DNA of 64,000 bases from an uncultured Eubacteriales bacterium (GCA_934432725.1 CAKRZE010000011.1:1-64000), one strand, 5' to 3'; shown: positions 43,421 through 55,834, counted from the stretch's first letter. Program-made: numbers and translations. Notes: generated by a model not told the origin, from the sequence alone.

Positions 43421-44563
43421 ATGCCATTTGAATTGGAAGATAATTACGACAGCGGGGTCAATATTAAGGTCGTCGGCGTTGGCGGCGGCGGAAATAACGC
43501 AATCAACCGCATGATCGAGGCGAATATCCGCGGAGTTGAATTTGTTGCAATCAACACGGATAAGCAGGCGCTTTTGCAGTCTGCCGCAACGAAGAAAATC
43601 GCAATCGGAGAAAAGCTGACCAAGGGACACGGCGCAGGCGCAAATCCTGACGTCGGCATGCGTGCAGCCGAAGAAAACAGCGAACAGATTCAGGAGGTTC
43701 TCAAGGGCGCCGACATGGTGTTCATCACCACCGGTATGGGCGGCGGAACAGGAACCGGTGCGGCTCCTGTTGTGGCAAAGATCGCACACGACATGGGCAT
43801 TCTCACCGTCGGTATCGTTACAAAGCCGTTTAATTTTGAAGGAAGCCGGAGAATGGCAGCCGCGGAAAACGGAATTGACAAGCTTCGTGACTGTGTGGAC
43901 TCTCTGATTATCATTCCGAACGAGCGTCTGAAGCAGATTTCCGAGACGCGCATTACACTGAAGAATGCCTTTGCGGAAGCAGACAATGTGCTCCGCCGCG
44001 GCGTACAGAGCATTTCCGATCTGATCAACGTTCCCGGTATCGTCAACCTTGACTTTGCCGATGTTACCGCCATTATGCAGAACGCCGGCGCGGCGCACAT
44101 GGGCGTTGGTACTGCAGAGGGAAAGGAAAAGGCAAAGGAAGCTGCAAAGCTTGCAATTTCCAGCCCGCTGCTTGAAACCTCCATCACGGGCGCCAAGGGC
44201 ATTCTGATCAATATCACCGCTTCTCCCGATATCGGACTGGAGGAAATCGATGAGGCTTCTTCTCTGATTCACGATGAGGCGGATCCGGATGCAAACATCA
44301 TCTGGGGCGCCGCTTTCGACGAATCTCTGGAGGACCGCATCAACGTAACCGTGATCGCAACCGGTTTTGACACGACCAAAAAAGAAGCCGCTCCTTCCGT
44401 CTCCAAGAAAAATGACAGCAAGCCGGCTGCCGAGGTAAAGAAAGCCGCCGCACAGCCCGCAGCAAAGAGCGAAGCCGCTTCTGATGTTGCAGACACCAAA
44501 ATTTCAGACACAGACTTCACACAGATTCTGGAGCTTCTGAACAAGGCAAAGAAAAACGACTGA
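43421..44563 (+). CDS. ftsZ: Cell division protein FtsZ
   Basis: The tubulin-like GTPase that forms the division ring. The 380 residues have VVGVGGGGNNAINRM, NTDKQAL, the GGGTGTGAAP tubulin signature, the T7 loop region (NLDFADVTAIM), and a linker ending in a conserved C-terminal peptide (DTDFTQILELLNKAKKND), the part that binds membrane anchors. AGGAGG sets the start at 43421. No ftsA is present upstream. Confidence 0.98.
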   Translation: MPFELEDNYDSGVNIKVVGVGGGGNNAINRMIEANIRGVEFVAINTDKQALLQSAATKKIAIGEKLTKGHGAGANPDVGMRAAEENSEQIQEVLKGADMVFITTGMGGGTGTGAAPVVAKIAHDMGILTVGIVTKPFNFEGSRRMAAAENGIDKLRDCVDSLIIIPNERLKQISETRITLKNAFAEADNVLRRGVQSISDLINVPGIVNLDFADVTAIMQNAGAAHMGVGTAEGKEKAKEAAKLAISSPLLETSITGAKGILINITASPDIGLEEIDEASSLIHDEADPDANIIWGAAFDESLEDRINVTVIATGFDTTKKEAAPSVSKKNDSKPAAEVKKAAAQPAAKSEAASDVADTKISDTDFTQILELLNKAKKND

Positions 44564-44579
44564 TTCTGTCTACATACCG

Positions 44580-44620
44580 AAAGACCGGTGCCGCCGAAGA
44601 AGGAGAACCGGTCTTTCTGT
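44580..44620 (+). terminator. ftsZ terminator
   Basis: AAAGACCGGT (44581-44590) and ACCGGTCTTT (44608-44617) form a perfect 10-base stem at the end of the division cluster. Confidence 0.8.
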
Positions 44621-45005
44621 TTTGCGGTTCTTCCCTTTATCTTATGACCGTTCCTCAAAGTTTCAGCTTATTTTGTGCCGCAATATCCTCCCCTTCAGAT
44701 GACAAGGCGGGAAAACGCCGATTGAAGCACGCATCCTCCCCGCTTAACGGCTATGCGTTGAGATTCAGCAAGGACTGCGCTTCTCCCGGGAAAGTCGGAG
44801 CATGTTCGCGGCATAAAACCACGCACCGAAGCCGCGTTCTGGCAGCGAAAGCCTCCGGGCACTGACAGACTGCCCGTTTTTATCCTTTTTATCTTTCATC
44901 CTGCTCTCACCTTTCACAAAGTCTAACACGGAATCAATTGCAGCAAACCGCTGACAGAGCGATAAAGCCAGCCATGTTCCCCATTCTTCAGAAAGGAATG
45001 CCGTT
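44621..45005. other. Intergenic, no gene seen
   Basis: 385 bases after the ftsZ terminator. The frames are short and no promoter is convincing. Confidence 0.5.
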
Positions 45006-47126
45006 GTGCAGCCAGACATGTCCCATCCGATTGCCATTGTCACCGATGTACAATACCGCATGGCTCCCGCGCTGATCCGCACACTGGCAGAAGCCGGAAT
45101 CCGGGTCTATACCTGTTCATACTGCGGAAAGGGCGCTCCGATCGGCTCCAAAAGCAAATACTCCTTTGCCTTTCAGTCTCTTTCACCGGGATTCAACGAA
45201 CTATACGGCTTTGTCCGGCAGATTGGAATAAAGGAAGGCTGTACGCCTGCCCTTCTGCCGGTCGGCGCCGAAACCCTTCAGCTCATTGCCGAAAACCGGG
45301 AAGCCTTTGCACAAATCTGCGGTCTGTGCATACCGTCTGCGGAACAGCTTGCACTTCTGAACAGCAAGACGGCAGTTTCCGAGCTGGCGAAGGTCTGCGG
45401 CGTTGAAACGCCCCGTGTCTTTCCCTTCAAAGCCTTCAAAGAAGGAGACAATCTGCATAATCTCCCGCTTCCCTGTGTGATCAAGCCGGTTTGCGGAGAA
45501 AGGCTCGGTCTTCATGCAAAGGACCGCTATATCATAGCACGCACCCCGCAGGAAGTCCAAAGCGCATTTCACCACTACCTTTCCCTGTCTCCGGATACGG
45601 AGCCTCCGATCATTCAGGAATACCTGCCCTCCTACGGCTTCGGCTGCTCGGTTTTGGCGCAGAACGGAACCGTCCTGTCAGCCATCTGTCACAAGAGAAT
45701 CCGGGAATATCCCGCAAGCGGCGGTCCTTCCTCCTGCTGCGAGACAATTCACGATGACGCCCTGCTTGCTGCCGTCACACTTCTGGTTCACAAAATCCGG
45801 CTGACCGGGCTTGCCATGTTTGAATTTAAGGCGGATGCGGACGGAAAGAAATATCTTCTGGAGTGCAATCCTCGCATATGGGGCAGCTTCCCTCTTTTGC
45901 GGACAGCACGCAGTCCGATCCCGCTGATGTGGTTTGCATCCGCTTGGAATCCCGTCAACCCGCACAATACCGTATCCGTCCCGCCCAGTCTGCCGAAAAA
46001 CGGCGTCAGAATGTCTTTCTTTCCCTCCGATTTCGCCGCGGGACTGAGCTATATCCCCGGAAACTATCCGGACACGCCCGGAGCAGAAGGCTCTGCAGCG
46101 TGGGGCGGCACTGCCTATGATCATTATCCGGATTTCGGAAAGGACACGGAGGGCGGCGCCCTGCATGCACCGGAGCTGGTGGAGCGTCTGATCCGAGGAG
46201 GGCATGAGATCACAAACCACACATGGAGTCATGTGCTGTGGGGCAAAAAGAACATCATATACGGAAAAAGAAGGCACATGAACAGTCTTGACGATGTTGT
46301 CAGCAATCTGAAACGACTGGATCGGGAGCTTTCCGAACGCTGGAATTACACGGTTTCCCTGTCCCGTCCTCCGCACTATGTGGATAAAATCAAGGGCGGA
46401 TTTGACAGCTATGACGCATATGCCTGCATGAACTATCAGTATATGGCAGCAAGCTTTGACGGTGCGGGCTGGCTTCCGCTCTCCTCCTATGAGGAGGAGG
46501 TCAGAGCAACCTGGCAGCCGATGGAGCATGCGCTGCATGCCGATCCTGACTTTTTCTGCGGACAGATCATATTTCAGAAGGACGGATACAATATGGCGCG
46601 CCGCTCTCCCGTGGCAGACGGTCTGGAACATCAGCTGAAGCTGTTGACCGATTTGGGCTACCGCATCGTTCCCGTATCGGAGCTTTTGGCGCACGCGCCG
46701 TTTGCCGATGTTCTGCCGGACAGTGAGGTCGGGAAAGCGGCATCCAAGCTGCTTGCTCTCGGCATGTGTCCCGCCTTCCGCGACAATACAGTCCGACCGG
46801 ATACCGTCCTGACGCGCGGAGCGCTTGCCGCAATCGTGTTCGGATGGGAGGGCGCAAGGCGGCGCATCGTGTTGATGCGCGAAAAAAGAGCTCCTTTTCC
46901 GGATGTTCCGGCTGCCCACCCTTATTCCGGCACCATCCTGCTTGCCGCAGAGATTTTGGGCGCAGCGGAAAATGCGCGTTTCCGTCCCGATTCGCCCGCG
47001 GGAGCAGACGACATCCGCATGATTCTTTCGCACAAGACCGGCAGGGATTTATCCGGACTCCGGCTCCCTCAGGGACCGTATTCACACGGCTTTTTCCTCC
47101 GGCTTGCCGCAGACCGGCTTTCCTGA
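45006..47126 (+). CDS. ATP-grasp / partial polysaccharide deacetylase / SLH-like fusion protein
   Basis: A 706-residue protein with three parts. Residues 1-345 are an ATP-grasp ligase of the CarB-like type (CVIKPVCGER, QEYLPSYGFG, HKRIREYPASGG, ECNPRIWGS). Residues about 370-560 match the second half of a NodB deacetylase (GGHEITNHTWSH near 396, RPPHY near 455), but the first motif TFDDG is absent. Residues about 561-700 are two SLH-like repeats (FADVLPDSEV...TRGALAAIV and PFPDVPAAHP). ATP-grasp enzymes are cytoplasmic while deacetylases and SLH domains act outside, and there is no signal peptide. The gene may have arisen by deletion between two genes, or be misassembled. The start is a GTG with AGAAAGGA upstream. 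Confidence 0.7.
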   Translation: MQPDMSHPIAIVTDVQYRMAPALIRTLAEAGIRVYTCSYCGKGAPIGSKSKYSFAFQSLSPGFNELYGFVRQIGIKEGCTPALLPVGAETLQLIAENREAFAQICGLCIPSAEQLALLNSKTAVSELAKVCGVETPRVFPFKAFKEGDNLHNLPLPCVIKPVCGERLGLHAKDRYIIARTPQEVQSAFHHYLSLSPDTEPPIIQEYLPSYGFGCSVLAQNGTVLSAICHKRIREYPASGGPSSCCETIHDDALLAAVTLLVHKIRLTGLAMFEFKADADGKKYLLECNPRIWGSFPLLRTARSPIPLMWFASAWNPVNPHNTVSVPPSLPKNGVRMSFFPSDFAAGLSYIPGNYPDTPGAEGSAAWGGTAYDHYPDFGKDTEGGALHAPELVERLIRGGHEITNHTWSHVLWGKKNIIYGKRRHMNSLDDVVSNLKRLDRELSERWNYTVSLSRPPHYVDKIKGGFDSYDAYACMNYQYMAASFDGAGWLPLSSYEEEVRATWQPMEHALHADPDFFCGQIIFQKDGYNMARRSPVADGLEHQLKLLTDLGYRIVPVSELLAHAPFADVLPDSEVGKAASKLLALGMCPAFRDNTVRPDTVLTRGALAAIVFGWEGARRRIVLMREKRAPFPDVPAAHPYSGTILLAAEILGAAENARFRPDSPAGADDIRMILSHKTGRDLSGLRLPQGPYSHGFFLRLAADRLS

Positions 47127-47424
47127 CCCCTTCCGGCAGTCCGAAAGCCTGTATATGAAGATACGCGGCGGCATATTGATCCCTTTCCCTTGCCGGGCAA
47201 GCCGCATTGTCTGCCGCAGTCCGGAATCTGCTTTCTCTGACAGAAGCTATCCGTCCGGCATTTCGGGTTCAAAGCGGTCCTTTTATCGGTTTTCTGCCAT
47301 TCTGCCGCCGCAAAAGCCGATTCCGTAAAAAGCGCCCTTTCCGAAAGCGCCTGCGCCGGCTTTCGAACGATAGCTTTGCTCAATCAAAGGGCAATTCTGC
47401 CCGATTCATAAAACGGAGGTATTC
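47127..47424. other. Intergenic, no gene seen
   Basis: 298 bases before rarA with no supported feature. Confidence 0.5.
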
Positions 47425-48660
47425 ATGCTCCAAACTCAACCGCTTGCAGACCGGGTCCGTCCGAAATCGTTTGACGAGATCGTCGGACAGCAGCATCTCT
47501 TCGGTCAGAACGGTGCAATCCGTAAAATGTGCGAACAGCACTACATCCCGAACATGATTTTTTTCGGTCCGCCCGGAACAGGAAAAACGACCGCTGCCAA
47601 TATCATCGCGGCAAGCTCCGGTATGACGCTGCACAAGCTGAATGCAACCACGGCTTCCCTTGCGGATATCCGCGCCGTCACAGAGGAAACCGGCTCTATG
47701 CTCGGTCAGAACGGAATTCTCCTGTATCTGGACGAGATTCAATACTTCAACAAAAAGCAGCAGCAGTCTCTTTTGGAATACATGGAGGACGGGCGGATCA
47801 CGCTCATCGCCTCCACCACGGAAAATCCGTATATTTATGTCTATAACGCGATCCTGTCCCGCTCGGCAGTCTTTACGTTCAAGGCGGTCGAAGCCTCCGA
47901 TATGGAGCCTGCACTGACCCGCGCCCTCCGGCTTTTAAACGAAACTGCCGGAACCGACAAGCAGGCGGCGGCAGAGGTGATTCACCGCATTGCCTGCTGT
48001 GCAGCGGGAGATGTGCGCCGAGGCGTCAATCTTCTGGAAAACGTATTTTACACCTCCGGTGCAGCTCTGACCGAAGAGGCTGTAGCCGAACTGAGCGACA
48101 AGGTGATCGGCAATTTTGACCGTGCGGGAAACGTCCATTACGATCTTCTCTCCGCCCTTCAGAAATCCATCCGCGGCTCTGACCCCGATGCTGCCATTTT
48201 CTATCTTGCCAAAATTCTGGAGGGAGGCGATCTCATCGGCGCCTGCCGCCGTCTGCAGGTCATTGCCTCGGAGGACATCGGGCTTGCTTATCCGATGGCT
48301 CCCGCAATCGTATACGCCTGCGTGCAGTCCGCCATGAGCCTCGGCATGCCGGAGGCTTCCATCCCTCTCTCGCATGCGGCAATCGTTCTGGCGACCGCAC
48401 CGAAATCCAACAGCGCGTATCTTGCATATGCGTCAGCCTGCGAGGATATCCGCGCCGGCAGGGGACAGAACGTTCCGCCGCATATGCGCCCGTCCCACAA
48501 GTACCAGAATTATAAATACCCGCACGACTACCCGAATCATTACATCCGGCAGCAATATCTCCCGGACGATTTAAAGGACAAAAGCTACTATCAATTCGGA
48601 GAAAACAAAACCGAGCAGGCGGCACACGCGTACTGGGAAAAAATCAAAAACGGCAAATAA
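47425..48660 (+). CDS. rarA: Replication-associated recombination protein RarA (MgsA)
   Basis: A clamp-loader-like AAA+ ATPase acting at stalled replication forks. The 411 residues have RPKSFDEIVGQQHLFG, Walker A GPPGTGKTT (about 49-57), LNATTASLADIR, Walker B LYLDEIQYFNK, STTENPY and the C-terminal SEDIGLAYP and PKSNSAYLA blocks. ACGGAGGTATTC precedes the ATG. Confidence 0.95.
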   Translation: MLQTQPLADRVRPKSFDEIVGQQHLFGQNGAIRKMCEQHYIPNMIFFGPPGTGKTTAANIIAASSGMTLHKLNATTASLADIRAVTEETGSMLGQNGILLYLDEIQYFNKKQQQSLLEYMEDGRITLIASTTENPYIYVYNAILSRSAVFTFKAVEASDMEPALTRALRLLNETAGTDKQAAAEVIHRIACCAAGDVRRGVNLLENVFYTSGAALTEEAVAELSDKVIGNFDRAGNVHYDLLSALQKSIRGSDPDAAIFYLAKILEGGDLIGACRRLQVIASEDIGLAYPMAPAIVYACVQSAMSLGMPEASIPLSHAAIVLATAPKSNSAYLAYASACEDIRAGRGQNVPPHMRPSHKYQNYKYPHDYPNHYIRQQYLPDDLKDKSYYQFGENKTEQAAHAYWEKIKNGK

Positions 48661-49148
48661 ATAGCCGGACAGTTCCCCTGCTCCCCTATCCCTATGCGGC
48701 GCCGTCCCGCATCTCAAAGGGACCTCTTTGCAGCGCCTCCGAGCGCATTCGACAGAAAAAGTCCGTTCGCGCGCCTCGCCACAGTAAGAGCCTACGCGCC
48801 TGAAACAGACCCGCCCATCCTCCGAAGCCGTTTTTCACAATGAAACCGCCTCCCGGACGCCGCTCCGGCATAAATAAAGCACCTTTTCAAAACGCCGGCT
48901 GCGAAAACAGACACACCCCGCAAGCAGCGCTTTCCTTGCGGAAAAGTCCTGCCCGGCTGCGTTCATCCGTCCGGAAGCGCGGAACAATCACACCGCTGCC
49001 CCTGCCGATGCTCCTGCACAGGTGCCCACCGTCCCCCAACTTCGCACCTGTCTCCGGGTTCCTGCGGGCATTCCGGCAGACCGAAAGCAGGCGCAGACAG
49101 AGCAAAACAGCCCGGTCAGGAAAAATCCAATAATATTTACAAAATTCC
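48661..49148. other. Intergenic, no gene seen
   Basis: About 490 GC-rich bases between rarA and the secA promoter. I see no gene, RNA or repeat. Confidence 0.5.
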
Positions 49149-49149
49149 C

Positions 49150-49178
49150 TTTAACAAAGACACGCTTTGTTGTATAAT
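49150..49178 (+). promoter_or_regulatory. secA promoter with a dyad in the spacer
   Basis: TTTAAC (49150-49155) and TATAAT (49173-49178), 17 apart. AACAAAG-ACACG-CTTTGTT (49153-49171) is a perfect 7+7 dyad occupying the spacer, a position suited to a repressor site. Confidence 0.7.
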
Positions 49179-49228
49179 AATCAGAAAGACAATTTCGGTC
49201 ATTCAGCAGAGAAAGGAATTTGGCATCT

Positions 49229-51982
<2,754 letters not shown>

Positions 51983-52012
51983 TTCCCGAAAAGTCTATGA
52001 AAGGAAATGCCC

Positions 52013-53389
52013 ATGAAATACGGATATATTCTGGCGGGACTGTTTTTTCTGATCAATCCGAACATCACACTTGTTGACATATTCCCCGACTTCATCGGCA
52101 TTTTCCTTATTCTCCACGGACTGGAGCCGGCGCGCTCCGTCTCTCCGGATCTGGAGGATACGATGGAACGGTTTCGGTATCTGTTCCGGCTATCGGCTGC
52201 AAAATTCTGCTGTACGCCTCTTCTGACTCTGATCTCCGGCAGCGAAAACGCACTTGTGCTTGCTTTCACGTTCGCGTTTTCCATGCTTGAGCTGATCTTC
52301 ATGCTGTATGCATTTTCGGCGCTGTTTGCCTCATTTTCTTCACTCGGCACACGGCTCGGCGGCACCGGCATCGAAAAAGGACTTTTCCGGGTCAGGCTTC
52401 AGACGGTCATTTTCTCACTGCTCCGTGCCTTTTTCACGACCCTGCCGGAGCTTTCCCGGCTCCCCGCCTCCGATGAGGGCTATATCGGCAGCGTCACCGA
52501 AGCCACGGTCAACCCGTTTGCAGCCTACAGAACGCTTCTCTACGCCGCAAACCTCTTTTTCGTCCTGCTCTCCGGCATCATCTTTATCGCAACGTGGGCA
52601 GGATATCTGAGACGCATCCGGAAGGATGCCGTCTTCACGGCGGCGCTGACCGAGGCAATCCGGGAGGATTCCGCTGACCGGCGTCCGTTTTTCCGAAGAA
52701 CCGCCGCAACAGGTCTGCGTTTCTTCTGCATCGGATGCGCACTCACCTCCTCCTTTGCTGTCGATGGTATCAATCTTGTCCCCGCGTTTGCCGGCGGACT
52801 GTTTCTGATCGGTGCATGCACGGTTCTCAGCCGCATGCAGTCGGATATGAAAGCGCTCCGCACGCCGGCAATCATGTATACGGCTCTGTCCGCCGCATCG
52901 TTCCTGTCTTCCCTTCTCTTTTCACGAAAATATTATGAGAGCTGTTCCTCTCTCGGACTCTTTGCCGTGCCCGGCGCACCGGGCTGGTTCTTCCTCAATC
53001 TCGGACTTTCACTGATCTGCGCCGCATTGTTTCTCGTTGTGTTTCTTCGCTTTCTTGCCCATATGAATACATTTTTCAAGATCCACTGCGGCATACAGGC
53101 AGAGCATGAATTCATAAAGCTTCAGGAAAAAACGGAGCGCCGTCGGCTGCGCTGCCGGAATCTGCTTCGCTTCAGCGCTGTCGGCGCGGTCATTACCTCC
53201 CTTATGGGGATCACGCGCCAAGCTCTGCTGTTCGTCCCGGATCCCGTGATTTACCTGAACGAACGATATCCGGTCACCGTCTGCATTTGGCTTCTCGTCC
53301 TCCTTGCAGACATCGCATGGATCCTTTTTCTGTTCTATACCTGTGGAGAAATCCGCGATATGGTCAACGAGCGCTATTACATCGACTGA
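52013..53389 (+). CDS. Polytopic membrane protein, unknown
   Basis: I do not recognise this family. The 458 residues hold roughly ten hydrophobic helices, starting GYILAGLFFLINPNITLVDI, with arginine-rich cytoplasmic loops (RRIRKD, RRPFFRRT, KTERRRLRCRN). There is no signal peptide cleavage pattern, soluble domain or known motif. It lies 30 bases after secA and probably shares its transcript; a link to secretion is only inferred from that. I chose the second ATG at 52013, eight bases after AAAGGA. Confidence 0.8.
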   Translation: MKYGYILAGLFFLINPNITLVDIFPDFIGIFLILHGLEPARSVSPDLEDTMERFRYLFRLSAAKFCCTPLLTLISGSENALVLAFTFAFSMLELIFMLYAFSALFASFSSLGTRLGGTGIEKGLFRVRLQTVIFSLLRAFFTTLPELSRLPASDEGYIGSVTEATVNPFAAYRTLLYAANLFFVLLSGIIFIATWAGYLRRIRKDAVFTAALTEAIREDSADRRPFFRRTAATGLRFFCIGCALTSSFAVDGINLVPAFAGGLFLIGACTVLSRMQSDMKALRTPAIMYTALSAASFLSSLLFSRKYYESCSSLGLFAVPGAPGWFFLNLGLSLICAALFLVVFLRFLAHMNTFFKIHCGIQAEHEFIKLQEKTERRRLRCRNLLRFSAVGAVITSLMGITRQALLFVPDPVIYLNERYPVTVCIWLLVLLADIAWILFLFYTCGEIRDMVNERYYID

Positions 53390-53487
53390 AGCTCCCTGCC
53401 GCTGCGGCATCTGCCGGAGTCCGGAGCATAGCCCGCAATGCCGCTATACAGTCTTCCGTGCGGCATCTGCATCCTCTCTTCCATAAT

Positions 53488-53524
53488 AAAAAGCTGTCAT
53501 GTTCAAGCACATGACAGCTTTTTT
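53488..53524. terminator. Bidirectional terminator
   Basis: AAAAAGCTGTCATG and CATGACAGCTTTTTT form a perfect stem with an 8-base loop between two convergent genes. Confidence 0.92.
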
Positions 53525-53531
53525 GCCGACA

Positions 53532-54368
53532 TTACGGTTTCTTTTGATACACTGTGATTTCAAAGGATATTTCGGTGACAAGCTTGCTGAGCGCCGCGAG
53601 CTTTTCCTGATCCTTTGCCGAGGTTTTATAAAAATACGGCGTCATCATGAAAAGATTCATGATGTCCTCATGAGAGGAAAGCGTGATCTCACCCTCCAGA
53701 TTCTCCTTCGTCTCGCAGACAAAGCCCTCCGGAACGGTCTCCTCCATGTTGTTCTCATACAGGCTGTCGTAAATCTGTTCCTTGAGACTCCACAGATGCC
53801 TCGGACGCGGCACCACTTTAAAAACGAAGCCTCCCGGCTTCAGCACACGCAAAAACTCTTCTGCCGCCATCGGCGCAAAAACGCTGACAATCCCGTCTAC
53901 AGAATCTGCGGCAATCGGGAGATCAAACACGCTTGCAACCGCCAGTGTCATCTGCTGCGATCTTTTTGCGCCGATATCCACAGCATCCTTTGAGATATCC
54001 ACTCCCAGCATCCGGCAGGAAATGCCGGTCTTATACAAGCCGTCAAGAATTGCGGCGGTATAGCTGCATTCCCCGCAGCCCGCATCAAGAAGCGTCATGC
54101 CGTCCGATGCATGCCGGAGGACCAGCTCCTTCAGCCTCTGCATCAAAGGATCATAATAGCCCTTCCCCAGAAACTGCTGCCGGGCGCGCACCATCAGCCT
54201 GTCGTCCCCGTGACGCTTTTCCTTTTTTTGCTGATTCAGAAGGAGATTGACATAGCCGCTGCGTGCAATATCATAGCTGTGTCCCGCACAGCATCTGAAA
54301 GCCTTGCCCTCCTTTTTCAGCCCTGCCCCGCATTTCGGGCAGACAAACCCACAAAACGCCATTTCCAT
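53532..54368 (-). CDS. rlmA: 23S rRNA (guanine-N1) methyltransferase RlmA-type
   Basis: A SAM-dependent methyltransferase of 278 residues. It opens with a zinc finger (FVCPKCGAGL, then CCAGHSYDIARSGYVNLL), continues LLDAGCGECSYTAAIL (SAM motif), VDISKDAVDIGAKR and SVFAPMAAEEFLRVLKPGG. This is the RlmA layout, which methylates G745 or G748 of 23S rRNA; which one cannot be told. It sits alone on the minus strand, ending at a bidirectional terminator. Confidence 0.85.
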   Translation of the reverse strand: MEMAFCGFVCPKCGAGLKKEGKAFRCCAGHSYDIARSGYVNLLLNQQKKEKRHGDDRLMVRARQQFLGKGYYDPLMQRLKELVLRHASDGMTLLDAGCGECSYTAAILDGLYKTGISCRMLGVDISKDAVDIGAKRSQQMTLAVASVFDLPIAADSVDGIVSVFAPMAAEEFLRVLKPGGFVFKVVPRPRHLWSLKEQIYDSLYENNMEETVPEGFVCETKENLEGEITLSSHEDIMNLFMMTPYFYKTSAKDQEKLAALSKLVTEISFEITVYQKKP

Positions 54369-54673
54369 ACCTGCAACCTCATGATATTTTCATATTCTTC
54401 CGCCATTCCGGTCATTTGCACAAGACATCCTCACCGTATCTCCACATTTCTCCACGGAACGGCATTTGCACACGATGGGTATGCAATCAAAGCAAAACCG
54501 ATCTGCTCCATGCCGCTATCCGGATTTTTTCAGAGACATCGGTTTTCACCCCACTCAGCCCGGTTATCCCGCTCCCGATATATGCTTTTCCCGAATTTAC
54601 CGCAAAACGCTTAAACGTCAGAACGATTGCGCTTTGACAGCAAAACCCGCTTTGGCAACGACACCCAAAAAGA
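54369..54673. other. Intergenic, no gene seen
   Basis: 305 bases between the cytidine deaminase and rlmA, both minus strand. No clear terminator or promoter is visible. Confidence 0.5.
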
Positions 54674-55066
54674 TCATATCCACCACGCAGGAGTCAGCTC
54701 ACCCAATGTCACAATTTTATGCTCCTCATAATTCAGCATAATTTCGATATTTTTATATTTTTCCGGCATCAGCTGGGTCATAAGCTCCCTGCAGGCACCG
54801 CAAGGCGGCATCGCCTTTCCGTCCCAATTCACGGCAATCACGCGTCTGATTGCGCTTTCACCATGGGTAAGCATGCTGAAAACGGCATTCCGCTCCGCGC
54901 AGATTCCGAGTGTGCAGGCTCCATCCACACAGATGCCTGTATAGATGTGACCGGAATCCGACTCAATCGCCGCAGCCACGCCCCCGGCTTCCACCCATTC
55001 CGAGATTTTTCTCGGATTTAAAACACGTCTTGCTTCCTGATATAAACGTTCCCATACAGCTTCCAT
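54674..55066 (-). CDS. cdd: Cytidine deaminase family protein
   Basis: A 130-residue zinc deaminase. The metal and catalytic motif is ICAERNA (Cys plus Glu) and PPCGACRE (two more Cys), as in cytidine and blasticidin-S deaminases; AAAIESDSGHIYTGICVDGA is the substrate-pocket region. Cytidine or deoxycytidine salvage is most likely, while a blasticidin-type deaminase is an alternative. AAGGAATCC precedes the ATG. The nearest promoter is about 510 bases upstream at the start of structured element C. Confidence 0.8.
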   Translation of the reverse strand: MEAVWERLYQEARRVLNPRKISEWVEAGGVAAAIESDSGHIYTGICVDGACTLGICAERNAVFSMLTHGESAIRRVIAVNWDGKAMPPCGACRELMTQLMPEKYKNIEIMLNYEEHKIVTLGELTPAWWI

Positions 55067-55310
55067 TTTCGGATTCCTTCGTTCCCATCAATTCGATCTT
55101 ACCGCTCATCAAAACATACATGGATGCGGCAATGATTGCAAGCATCCTCCTCACACGAACAAGCGGTCCGGTTAAACAAAAGTCTTTCGGCAGCATGCAC
55201 GGTATGCCGCACAGGCTCGTAGGCATGCGGGTTATCGCCAAAATTTCCGCACCGCGTGGCAGGTATGATGTGCCGGGTCACCAAAGCCACGCCAGATTCC
55301 TGACAAAGAA
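55067..55310. other. Leader between element C and cdd
   Basis: A minus-strand frame of 77 codons begins in the repeat (MVKYAQQ) and runs through here, but has no ribosome site or family resemblance. I see no gene. Confidence 0.5.
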
Positions 55311-55610
55311 TTTGCTGTGCATATTTCACCATGCGGCAAAAATGTGTGCTTGCACAAGCATTTTTGCAAAGCCGTCAGGAAGCACGCGCGGCAGAACGCC
55401 GCGCCGGGGCTGTCAAGCCCCGGCAAAGCCCTGGCAAAGGGTTTGCTGTGCATATTTCACCATGCGGCAAAAATGTGTGCTTGCACAAGCATTTTTGCAA
55501 AGCCGTCACTTGCGCAGCCGCGCAAAGCGCGGACAGCGCGCAGCGGTGAGGTTTTGCCGCTTCGGCAAAATCCCTGCGCATAGTATAACACAAACAGCGC
55601 CGTATCGCAA
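55311..55610 (-). repeat. Structured element C, tandem copies with promoter
   Basis: An exact 67-bp repeat lies at 55311-55377 and 55442-55508, 131 bases apart. On the minus strand a promoter (TTGCGA 55605-55610, TATACT 55582-55587, spacer 17, extended TGT) opens the element. Then come TTTTGCCG/CGGCAAAA (55552-55570), CCGCGC-AAA-GCGCGG (55518-55532), the AAAAATG...CATTTTT hairpin, AGCCCC/GGGGCT with loop TGAC (55404-55423), GCGCGGC/GCCGCGC (55386-55404), and the AAAAATG...CATTTTT hairpin again. The order matches elements A and B. Confidence 0.78.
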
Positions 55611-55729
55611 CACCCGTCACACCTCTTTCTTCATTTTCTCCGGCATCTCCCCCAAAAAAGCAGATAGCCCAAAGCAATACCCCCGGATTCTCATCCTGAC
55701 ACAATTCCTCTTCCGCATGAAAAAAACGG

Positions 55730-55758
55730 TTGACGAATCCGCAAAAAGAATTTATAAT
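55730..55758 (+). promoter_or_regulatory. Promoter of the lipoate cluster
   Basis: TTGACG (55730-55735) and TATAAT (55753-55758), 17 apart, about 77 bases before lplA. Confidence 0.88.
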
Positions 55759-55834
55759 AAGAAGTATATGATCCTTCTTCGCCGCCAAACGTGCGGGGAA
55801 AAACCGATCACGCATTCAAGCGGAAAGGTCCCAT

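Noticed and set aside
55099..55332. 77-codon minus-strand frame starting MVKYAQQ in the repeat
   Set aside because: The first residues recur only because the DNA is duplicated; the frames then diverge, and there is no ribosome site.
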